Assembly (NCBI GenBank): GCA_031289235.1
Contig: JAITPU010000065.1
Location: 1 to 9,361, forward strand
Origin: Eubacteriales Family XIII. Incertae Sedis bacterium
GTDB lineage: Bacteria > Bacillota > Clostridia > Peptostreptococcales > Anaerovoracaceae
Direction of reading: 5' to 3'
DNA: 9,361 nucleotides
Shown here: positions 1 through 6,315 of the stretch, in pieces
Position numbering within the stretch: position 1 is the stretch's first letter
Layout: each line of letters begins with the position of its first letter
Translations under genes and position numbers: made by a program
The notes under the pieces: generated by a model
Database searches by the model: none
Seen by the model: the letters and a program-made list of their open reading frames with translations, nothing else
What the model was told of the DNA's origin: nothing

Positions 1-1
1 T

Positions 2-94
2 AAAGATATCCGGCGGATAGAGAACTGGATGAACAACTATCCGAGGCGGATCTTCGGATACAAAACCGCTAACGATATTTACAATACGGCTTAA
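2..94 (+). CDS. C-terminal end of an IS30-type transposase (partial, 5' end outside window)
   Basis: The frame beginning at base 2 is open from the window edge to a TAA at 92-94, giving 30 residues. The stretch contains NNYPRRIFGYKTANDIY. This resembles the C-terminus of IS30-family DDE transposases, where an N-x-R/Y-P-R-[KR]-x-[LF]-[GN]-[YFW]-K-[TS] block follows the last catalytic Glu. The DDE residues lie upstream and cannot be seen, so it is unknown whether the element is intact. A short AT-rich stretch follows (about 95-140) where the right inverted repeat of such an element would be expected, but only one end is visible and it cannot be delimited. An rve-type integrase-core protein of another IS family is the main alternative. 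Confidence 0.6.
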   Translation, partial: KDIRRIENWMNNYPRRIFGYKTANDIYNTA

Positions 95-166
95 TGTAAC
101 TGCTAATATTATTCTGGGCAATTAATTTTACATTCTTCAAGGCCGTGCGGAATAAGATTTTTCTTC

Positions 167-196
167 TTGACCTTCAAAGGCCGGATTTAGTATAAT
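167..196 (+). promoter_or_regulatory. Predicted sigma-70-type promoter for the SLH protein gene
   Basis: TTGACC at 167-172 matches the -35 consensus at five of six positions. A perfect TATAAT lies at 191-196, separated by 18 bp. The predicted transcription start is near 202-204, which leaves a leader of about 115 nt before the ATG at 319. It is the best promoter-like sequence seen in the window and lies between the transposase end and the first full gene, so it could drive the 319-6073 gene run. The call is by inspection only. Confidence 0.6.
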
Positions 197-199
197 GTT

Positions 200-233
200 A
201 AACGGGCTGTGAATTGTTTCGCAGTCCGTTTTT
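200..233 (+). terminator. Terminator-like hairpin at the start of the leader
   Basis: AACGGGCTG at 201-209 pairs with CAGTCCGTT at 222-230 (nine pairs, one of them G-U) around a 12-nt loop. A200 with T231 can extend the stem, and a short T-run follows (229-233). In form this is a weak Rho-independent terminator. Its position is odd, because its 5' arm overlaps the predicted start site of the 167-196 promoter. It could terminate transcription arriving from the transposase, or form a 5' stabilising stem on the mRNA. The five-base T-run is short for an efficient terminator. Confidence 0.45.
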
Positions 234-318
234 GTTCCGCGCGCGTAAGGGCGGACGCTGTAAGCCGGCGTATTGCTAAGAAGTGGTTTTCCGCGCGGAG
301 GGAAAGGAGAGATAACGG

Positions 319-3195
319 ATGAAGACGTGTCGTCATAATGTTGCGGCGGAGTTCCGCAGGATGTTATCGCTGCTGCTGTTTTTCGTCATGCTCTGCGGTT
401 TCCTGCCGCCCGCAGGCGCGGTCTGGGCGGATAGCGGCGGTGATGGTTTTTCTCCCGCTTCTGCCTCAAACAGCGCCATGGCCGTGATCAGAGCGATAAG
501 GTCTTCGGACGCGGTGAGGGCGGCGAGTCCGGCCGACTGGGTTCTTGGCGTGTCCGCGTCGGAGGACTCGCTCGCGCAAGGTGAGCTGGACGATTTTCTC
601 GTCTACGTTCTCAATCAGACAGGCCAGTCGGCAGGGTCGAAGGCGAAACTCGCCATAGCTCTGTCCGCGCTTGGGATTGACGCGCGCGCGATACCGGACA
701 AGGCGGATGCGGGCGCGGTTATCAATCTGATCAGCGATGTGGAATCCGGCGCCGGCGACATGTCCGCGCTGGATATATATTCCACAACGTACATTCTTTC
801 GCTCTGCGATCTTGGGATCTATGAGTTTCAGGATGAGGCTGCCTTGCGCGCCGCGCTGATACAGGACATCCTGAGCGAGCAGAAAGAAAACGGGGAATGG
901 ACGACGCTGTGGGGCGACGCGGGCGTGGACGGCGCGGCGATGGCGCTCACGGCGCTGGCCCCGTATTATAGGGCGGGCGGCGGGGTAAACGGCGTCGATC
1001 CCGCTTCCTGCGCCGCAATTACGGCGGCTGTTGATAAAGCTCTCGTTTATATCGCCGGGAAGCAGGGTCCCGACGGAGGGTTCGGCGAGCCAAACTGCAA
1101 TACCGCGGCGACGGCGGCCATAGGGCTTGCCGCGCTGGGGGTTGATCCACATACTGATTCCCGTTTCGTGAAAGACGGTAAAAGCGTCATAGACAACATA
1201 CTGTCATTCAGGACTGAGGGAGATCTTTTGGGATTCGCCGACAACACGGCGGCGAACAGCTACGCGTCTGTTCAAGGCCTGCAAGCGCTGGTCGTCTGGC
1301 TGAACCTGACGGGCGGAGGCCGCGGCGACGGTCTCTACTTCTTTGAGCGTGACGTAGCCCAATATGTCAACTGGCCGGGTGCGGATCTCCTGACGAGCTT
1401 GATCCTGACGCCTCCGATCAAAAGCCGCTATCAGCCGGGAGAAGCTTTTACCACGGAAGGCATCAGGCTGGAAGCGGTCTACAACAGCGATATCGCAACA
1501 AGGAAGACGATACCCTATTCGGAGTACAGGGAGAGCATCGCCGAACCTGTCATGGCTCCGGGGACGACGCAGACGGTGACGATCACATATAAGGGCCATA
1601 CCGCGTCGTTCGTCATAGCCATATCCGGCGGCGCGGGTTCATCCGCGGAAAATCCGCCGGCTGTGAGTCTGACCGTGACGGGCGAAAGGAGGCAGATTAT
1701 CGCGTCCGGAACGAATTTTCTCATCGAAAAAAACGTCACGACAGTATTGGATGTGCTGCGCGCCGCGCTGAACAGCGCGGGGAAAACGATGACGGTTAAA
1801 GAAGGCGGTTACGTACTGGAAATCGACGGCCTGAGAGAATTCGGCCAAGGTGAAAATTCCGGATGGCTGTATTATGTAAACGGAACTGATCCGCTGATAA
1901 GCGCCGGCAGTTACCGTTTGACGGGCGGGGAGAGAATCGAGTGGAAATTCACGTTGGATTACAGAAATGAGCCGGGCAGTTCCAGATGGGCGTCTGACAG
2001 CGGAAGCGGTTCCGGCGGTGTGCTCGCGTCCGTGGAAGTGGAAAGTGTTCTGCGTGACGGCTACGCTGTCGCCACTGTTTCCGGTAGCGACCTGAACTCA
2101 ATAGCAGACAAAGTGAAAAGCGGCAAAGACGAACAGGGCGCTTGTGTTCGCATCGGCGTAAAGATCGCCAAAGACGCGTCCGGCCTTCAATTTACCATTC
2201 CGTCAAGTCTCGTGAGCGCGTTTTCCGGCAAAAAAAATATTTCGCTGGAAATATATTCCAGCATAGGCGGTCTCACGCTGGACGCTGCGGCAATAAACGC
2301 TGCTGCGGACTCTTCCGGAGCAAAGGATGCGATAATAAAGATCGCCGGAATAGACGCGTCCGAACTGCCCGTTGACGTCCGGGAGCTTATTGGCGGACGC
2401 CCGGCCTTTGACCTGAGCGTAACGGTGAACGGCAGGGAAATCGCCGACTTCCGCGAGGGAAAGCTCACGGTGTCGCTGCCTTATGAACTTGAGACCGGCG
2501 AATCGGCGGAATATCTGAAAGTATACAGTGTCTCCGTCGGGAACGCGCTTTCCGAGGCGCCGGGGGCAAAATACAATGCGGCGAAGAAGTCTGTGGAATT
2601 CACGACCGGCCGCCTGTCCGCATTCGCGATAGTCTATGACGCGCTGCCGAAAACTCCGCGTTTCGCGGACGTTTCCGACAGCCACTGGGCGGCCGGATAC
2701 ATATATGATCTGGTTTCAAGAGGCGTTCTGACAGGTAGGAACGACGCTGTTTTCGCGCCCGGCGACAGCGTTACCCGCGCGGAATTTACAGCGATTCTGT
2801 TTCGGATGAGCGGAGACGCGCCGTCAGTTTCCAAAAACGCCTTTTCTGATGTCGCCGCCAAAAGCTGGTATGCCGGCTATGTGACGTGGGCGGCGGAGGC
2901 CGGCGTGGTTCAGGGGATGGGAGGTTTGGCTTTTGCGCCTGACGCCGGAGTCTCAAGGGAAGATATGGCCGTTATGATCCTGCGTTACGCGGATTATAAA
3001 GGAATAAAGCTTTCTGATTCCGAGGCGGCAGTGACCTTCGAGGATGAAAATCAGATTTCCGGCTATGCCAGGACGGCGGTGGCGAAAATTCAGAAGGCCG
3101 GTATCGCCGGGGGCGTGGGCGGCGGCTTTTTCGCGCCGCGTGGAGCGGCCAACAGAGCGGAAACCGCAAAGATGATTTCCGGGTTTCCGCGATAG
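319..3195 (+). CDS. Secreted SLH-anchored protein with transcobalamin-like architecture (alpha/alpha toroid + Ig-like + DUF4430)
   Basis: This is a 958-residue exported, cell-wall-attached protein. Residues 1-37 form a signal peptide, with a hydrophobic core at 15-30 and likely cleavage after AVWA. Residues about 75-335 look like prenyltransferase/squalene-cyclase-type alpha/alpha-toroid repeats, with QKENGEW...DGAAMALTAL (188-213) and QGPDGGFG...NTAATAAIGLAALG (249-274). Residues about 362-436 resemble a bacterial Ig-like group 3 domain. Residues about 447-547 match DUF4430, the transcobalamin-like C-terminal domain, with VTTVLDVLRAAL and SGWLYYVNG (514-522). Residues about 565-775 are an unassigned beta-rich region. 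Three SLH repeats start near 782, 841 and 905, the first with the canonical TRAE (819-822), and would bind secondary cell-wall polymer. The start is supported by AAAGGAGA (303-310), 8 nt from the ATG. The domain pairing suggests binding of a small ligand such as a corrinoid, but this is inferred; no catalytic residues are recognised. The next gene starts 43 bp downstream. Confidence 0.88.
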   Translation: MKTCRHNVAAEFRRMLSLLLFFVMLCGFLPPAGAVWADSGGDGFSPASASNSAMAVIRAIRSSDAVRAASPADWVLGVSASEDSLAQGELDDFLVYVLNQTGQSAGSKAKLAIALSALGIDARAIPDKADAGAVINLISDVESGAGDMSALDIYSTTYILSLCDLGIYEFQDEAALRAALIQDILSEQKENGEWTTLWGDAGVDGAAMALTALAPYYRAGGGVNGVDPASCAAITAAVDKALVYIAGKQGPDGGFGEPNCNTAATAAIGLAALGVDPHTDSRFVKDGKSVIDNILSFRTEGDLLGFADNTAANSYASVQGLQALVVWLNLTGGGRGDGLYFFERDVAQYVNWPGADLLTSLILTPPIKSRYQPGEAFTTEGIRLEAVYNSDIATRKTIPYSEYRESIAEPVMAPGTTQTVTITYKGHTASFVIAISGGAGSSAENPPAVSLTVTGERRQIIASGTNFLIEKNVTTVLDVLRAALNSAGKTMTVKEGGYVLEIDGLREFGQGENSGWLYYVNGTDPLISAGSYRLTGGERIEWKFTLDYRNEPGSSRWASDSGSGSGGVLASVEVESVLRDGYAVATVSGSDLNSIADKVKSGKDEQGACVRIGVKIAKDASGLQFTIPSSLVSAFSGKKNISLEIYSSIGGLTLDAAAINAAADSSGAKDAIIKIAGIDASELPVDVRELIGGRPAFDLSVTVNGREIADFREGKLTVSLPYELETGESAEYLKVYSVSVGNALSEAPGAKYNAAKKSVEFTTGRLSAFAIVYDALPKTPRFADVSDSHWAAGYIYDLVSRGVLTGRNDAVFAPGDSVTRAEFTAILFRMSGDAPSVSKNAFSDVAAKSWYAGYVTWAAEAGVVQGMGGLAFAPDAGVSREDMAVMILRYADYKGIKLSDSEAAVTFEDENQISGYARTAVAKIQKAGIAGGVGGGFFAPRGAANRAETAKMISGFPR

Positions 3196-3238
3196 CTTTT
3201 AGCATGCTCAACTATGATTTGAGGAACCATGAGGAGAG

Positions 3239-4963
3239 ATGAACAGCGCGAAATATAAAAATGTTTTATACGAACGCGGCGCGGTAACGAATTTGAAGGA
3301 TTTAGTGAATACCAGCGTCGCGATTTACGGGGAAAGAACGGCTTATCTCGTAAAGCATACGCCGGGAGGCGCCTATGAACCTATTTCGTTCGCTGAGTTG
3401 AAGGAGGACTTGGACGGTCTTGGAACGGCGCTGGCTGAGATAGGGCTGAGGGGGAAGAAGGTCGCGGTCATCGGCGAAAATCGCTATGAATGGGTATTGT
3501 CGTATCTGGCTGTGGTGAACGGCGGCGGCGTTATCATACCGTTGGACAGAGAACTTGGCGGCGAGGAAATCGCCCGGATTTTGAAACGTGCGGGAGCCGA
3601 CGCCATCGTTTTTTCCAGCAAAGTCGAGGCGGTCGTGGAAGAAGCGGCGACAAGCCTTCCGGAGAGCGGATTTTTGATAAGCATGGACGCGTCGGAACAT
3701 GAGGGCAGGCGAAAATCCCTGCGCAGGCTCGTTGCGCTCGGGAAGAAGCTGCTGCGGGAAAGGCGCTTGGGATTTATTGACTTTAATATTGACGCGGACG
3801 CGATGTGCGCCCTGCTGTTCACCTCGGGAACGACAGGCCTTTCTAAGGGAGTCATGCTCTCCCACAGAAATATTGCCGCTAATGTCCATGATATGTCGAA
3901 GTATGTGAACGTCGAAAATTTCACCGGGCTTTCTGTGCTGCCTATGCATCATACCTACGAGATGACCTGCCACATCATGACGGCGCTTTATCAAGGCTGT
4001 GCGGTAGCTATATGCGAAGGGCTGAAGTACATTGTGAAAAATATGTCAGAGTCGAAGGCGTCGCTTATGTTGGGCGTTCCGCTGATTTTCGAAAATATGC
4101 ACAAGAAGATATGGAAAAATGCCGAAAGCGGGAGGAAGGCTGACAAGATGCGGAAGGTGGTACAGCTTTCCAAACTTTTGGGTGGTCAGAACATCAAGCA
4201 TACGAAGAAGCTGTTCAAGGACGTTCATAACGCCATGGGCGGGAACGTGCGGCTTTTCATCAGCGGAGGCGCGGCCATTGATCCCGCTGTGGTCGAAGAT
4301 TTCAACGCTATGGGCTTTACCATGATACAGGGCTACGGCATGACGGAGAACGCGCCGCTCATCGCCATGAACAAGGACAGATACAGCAAAGCCGCGGCGG
4401 CCGGATTGCCCCTTCCGGGAACCGAGGTTCAAATAATAGACAAGGACAAAAGCGGTATCGGCGAGATCATATGCAGAGGCGACTCGGTCATGCTCGGTTA
4501 TTATGCGGATCCTGAGGAAACGGCGCGGGTTATTGTCGACGGCTGGCTGCACACCGGCGATTTCGGCTATCTGGACAAGGACGGTTTTTTATATGTGACG
4601 GGCAGGAAAAAGAACATCATCGTTACGAAAAACGGCAAAAATATTTCTCCGGAGGAGCTTGAGTATTACTTGCTTAAGTCGCCTTACATACAGGAAGCCG
4701 TCGTATGGGGAAAGCCGGATGAGAGGTCCGGAGATCTGATCATAAACGCGGCTGTAGTCCCGGATCTTGAATTCCTGAGAGAAACGCAAATGCGAGGAGA
4801 TCAGGACGAAGCCTCGCTTAGAAAGATATTGTCGGAGGAAATCGACGCCGTCAACGAAAAGATGCCGCCGTATAAACGGATAAAGAAATTCGTTCTGCGC
4901 ACGGAGGAGTTTGAAAAGACTTCCACAAAAAAAATCAAACGGCATCTCGCCGCGCACGGCTGA
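3239..4963 (+). CDS. Long-chain fatty-acid-CoA ligase (AMP-forming, ANL superfamily)
   Basis: The 574-residue cytosolic enzyme should activate a carboxylic acid with ATP to an acyl-adenylate and then form the CoA thioester. Core motifs are intact: the ATP-binding loop FTSGTTGLSKG (194-204), GYGMTENAP (365-373), WLHTGDFG with Asp441, and the hinge and C-terminal block GRKKNIIVTKNGKN (455-468). The A10 lysine is most likely Lys565 in STKKIKR. The helical insert around 281-320 (IFENMHKKIWKN...) is typical of long-chain rather than acetate or aryl ligases; the exact substrate cannot be read. The ATG at 3239 is the only good start, but its ribosome site is unusual: AGGAG at 3232-3236 sits only 2 nt from the ATG. 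Another ATG at 3229 opens a nine-codon, out-of-frame reading frame that ends at 3258, across the true start. The racemase gene follows after 24 bp. Confidence 0.92.
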   Translation: MNSAKYKNVLYERGAVTNLKDLVNTSVAIYGERTAYLVKHTPGGAYEPISFAELKEDLDGLGTALAEIGLRGKKVAVIGENRYEWVLSYLAVVNGGGVIIPLDRELGGEEIARILKRAGADAIVFSSKVEAVVEEAATSLPESGFLISMDASEHEGRRKSLRRLVALGKKLLRERRLGFIDFNIDADAMCALLFTSGTTGLSKGVMLSHRNIAANVHDMSKYVNVENFTGLSVLPMHHTYEMTCHIMTALYQGCAVAICEGLKYIVKNMSESKASLMLGVPLIFENMHKKIWKNAESGRKADKMRKVVQLSKLLGGQNIKHTKKLFKDVHNAMGGNVRLFISGGAAIDPAVVEDFNAMGFTMIQGYGMTENAPLIAMNKDRYSKAAAAGLPLPGTEVQIIDKDKSGIGEIICRGDSVMLGYYADPEETARVIVDGWLHTGDFGYLDKDGFLYVTGRKKNIIVTKNGKNISPEELEYYLLKSPYIQEAVVWGKPDERSGDLIINAAVVPDLEFLRETQMRGDQDEASLRKILSEEIDAVNEKMPPYKRIKKFVLRTEEFEKTSTKKIKRHLAAHG

Positions 4964-4987
4964 GAGAAAGGTTTAAAGGTAAAGCGC

Positions 4988-6073
4988 ATGGGATATCCCA
5001 GAGTAGAAGTCGATTTGGAAAAGCTCGGAAACAACGTGAGGGAAATCGTGCGTCGCAGCGCGGAACTGGGCATACAGGTCGCCGGCGTGATCAAAGGCTG
5101 CGGCGGTCTGCCCGAATGCGCGAAGGTCATGGCGGATGAGGGTTGTACCGCCATCGCATCTTCCCGCCTGAGCCAGCTTGAAGCGGCGAAGGAGAACGGC
5201 GTAAATTCGCCGCTCATGCTCATCCGGATCCCCATGCTCAGCGATGTGCCGGAGGTTATACGCCTCGCGGATATCAGCCTGAACAGCGAGCTTTCGGTGC
5301 TGGAGGCGCTGGACAGCGAGGCGGGCAGACAGAGAAAGAGGCATAATATAATACTTATGGTCGAACTTGGCGATCTGCGCGAGGGCATATGGGATCGCCG
5401 GGAACTCGTTCACACGGCGCTGAAGGTTGAGAACGACTTCGCTGACCTCCATCTGTTAGGTGTCGGCGTAAATGTGGGCTGCTACGGCTCCGTGGCCGCC
5501 ACCGTGGAAAAGCTTTCGGAACTGGTAGAAGCCGCGGAAGATGTGGAGGCCGCGATAGGCCGGAAGCTTGAAATCGTTTCCGGAGGCGCGTCCACCTCGC
5601 TCCCAAGGGTAATGGAGAAAAACATGCCCGCGCGGATCAATCACCTGCGCTTCGGTGAAGCCATATTGTTCGCGAAAGACCTGGAAGATCTTTGGGGGAT
5701 CAATACGCCGTTTCTTTACAAAGATGTATTCACGTTGAAGGCCGAAGTCGTCGAGGTAAAGGTGAAGCCCAGCTACCCTATCGGCGAGATCGCGTTCGAC
5801 GCGTTCCGGAACAGGCCGTTGTACGTGGACCGCGGGCGGCGGCGCAGGGCGCTGATTGCCGTCGGTAAGGCGGATTACGCGTTTCCCGAACAGCTCGCGC
5901 CGAGGGATAAGGGCGTTGAAATATTGGGCGCGTCCAGCGACCATACTATATTGGACATAGAAGAGGCGGAGAGGGATATCCGCGTCGGAGATATCCTCGA
6001 ATTCGACCTTTGTTACGCGCCCGCCGTGTTTTTGACGAGTCCGCAGGATGTGGAAATCAGGATCAACGGCTGA
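4988..6073 (+). CDS. orr: Ornithine racemase-like PLP enzyme (alanine racemase fold-type III N-terminal family)
   Basis: The 361-residue protein resembles clostridial ornithine racemase along its whole length, as recalled from that family. The PLP-binding lysine should be Lys36 in VAGVIKG. Other conserved blocks are LIRIPMLSDV (78-87), ISLNSEL (96-102), MVELGDLREG (124-133), GVGVNVGCYG (158-167), IVSGGASTSL (196-205), HLRFGEAI (219-226) and GASSDHTILD (314-323). The family interconverts L- and D-ornithine in the cytosol. D-ornithine then feeds adenosylcobalamin-dependent ornithine 4,5-aminomutase in ornithine fermentation; those genes are not in this window. The start ATG has only a weak AAAGGT (4975-4980) upstream. 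The gene lies 24 bp after the acyl-CoA ligase, so the two are likely co-transcribed. Family membership is secure; ornithine as substrate is likely, but a related amino-acid racemase (YhfX-like) is possible. Confidence 0.82.
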   Translation: MGYPRVEVDLEKLGNNVREIVRRSAELGIQVAGVIKGCGGLPECAKVMADEGCTAIASSRLSQLEAAKENGVNSPLMLIRIPMLSDVPEVIRLADISLNSELSVLEALDSEAGRQRKRHNIILMVELGDLREGIWDRRELVHTALKVENDFADLHLLGVGVNVGCYGSVAATVEKLSELVEAAEDVEAAIGRKLEIVSGGASTSLPRVMEKNMPARINHLRFGEAILFAKDLEDLWGINTPFLYKDVFTLKAEVVEVKVKPSYPIGEIAFDAFRNRPLYVDRGRRRRALIAVGKADYAFPEQLAPRDKGVEILGASSDHTILDIEEAERDIRVGDILEFDLCYAPAVFLTSPQDVEIRING

Positions 6074-6193
6074 GGCGGCGCTTTGCTCAATTATCTTTGC
6101 TATTCAAAGCTTGTCTACAGGGCCGGAAACGGTTCATCCGGCCCTGTGTCAATAGAACTTGTAAGCCTTTGAATAATATAATATTGCGCCGCC
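6074..6193. repeat. Nested 120-bp inverted-repeat element directly after the racemase stop codon
   Basis: Three pairs of complementary arms are nested about one centre. The outer pair is GGCGGCGC (6074-6081) with GCGCCGCC (6186-6193). The middle pair is TATTCAAAG (6101-6109) with CTTTGAATA (6167-6175), extended by CTT/AAG with one bulge. The inner pair is an 11-bp perfect stem (6117-6127 with 6137-6147) around a 9-nt loop. AT-rich unpaired segments separate the arms. The element begins at the base following the TGA. It may be a MITE- or REP-like dispersed repeat, a structured 3' UTR, or a processing site. No coding sequence is supported inside it. Confidence 0.75.
6117..6147 (+). terminator. 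Strong GC-rich hairpin, possible transcription end of the ligase-racemase unit
   Basis: Eleven perfect pairs, six or more of them consecutive G-C, surround the loop AACGGTTCA. The position, 44 bp after the racemase stop, suits a terminator. However, the 3' arm is followed by GTCAATAG rather than a T-run, so classical Rho-independent termination is doubtful. It may act as an mRNA 3'-end stabiliser, or be only the core of the larger palindromic element. Confidence 0.35.
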
Positions 6194-6245
6194 AATTAAA
6201 CATTGGGGTAGTGACGGTCTTTTTTTCGCGTCCAATATTTAATTG
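6193..6245. repeat. Second inverted repeat with a T-run in the loop
   Basis: CAATTAAACATTGG (6193-6206) and CCAATATTTAATTG (6232-6245) are complementary at 13 of 14 positions, around a 25-nt loop. The loop includes seven consecutive Ts (6220-6226). The repeat abuts the 6074-6193 element, sharing base 6193. It lies about 70 bp before the binding-protein gene and would be in its leader if transcription starts upstream. The function is unknown; it could be an operator-like palindrome, the end of a small mobile element, or part of a longer folded region. Confidence 0.55.
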
Positions 6246-6315
6246 TCGGAGCAATGCAGTTGGAGCGCTGACGCTTGGTGAAGAGTCTGCCGGAAGCTGC
6301 GAGGTGTACTGAGAT

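Noticed and set aside
203..318. Cobalamin riboswitch in the leader of the transcobalamin-like gene
   Set aside because: The leader is only about 115 nt, shorter than usual for this class, and I could not find a B12-box-like sequence.
466..1152. Long minus-strand open frame (228 codons) opposite the SLH gene
   Set aside because: It is arginine-rich shadow coding opposite a clear multi-domain gene, with no recognisable motif and no sensible ribosome site.
3302..3994. Long minus-strand open frame (230 codons) opposite the acyl-CoA ligase
   Set aside because: The plus strand carries conserved ligase motifs across this stretch; the antisense frame has no family resemblance.
6177..6182. TATAAT as a -10 box for the binding-protein gene
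   Set aside because: It lies within the palindromic element, and no acceptable -35 hexamer is found 16-18 bp upstream (the best matches three of six).
6074..6245. CRISPR array or integron attC site
   Set aside because: There are no regularly spaced direct repeats, and the arms do not show the attC core-site arrangement; the structure is inverted, not tandem.
6010..6312. 100-codon plus-strand frame spanning the racemase end and the intergenic region
   Set aside because: It overlaps conserved racemase codons out of frame and runs through the inverted repeats; composition looks non-coding.
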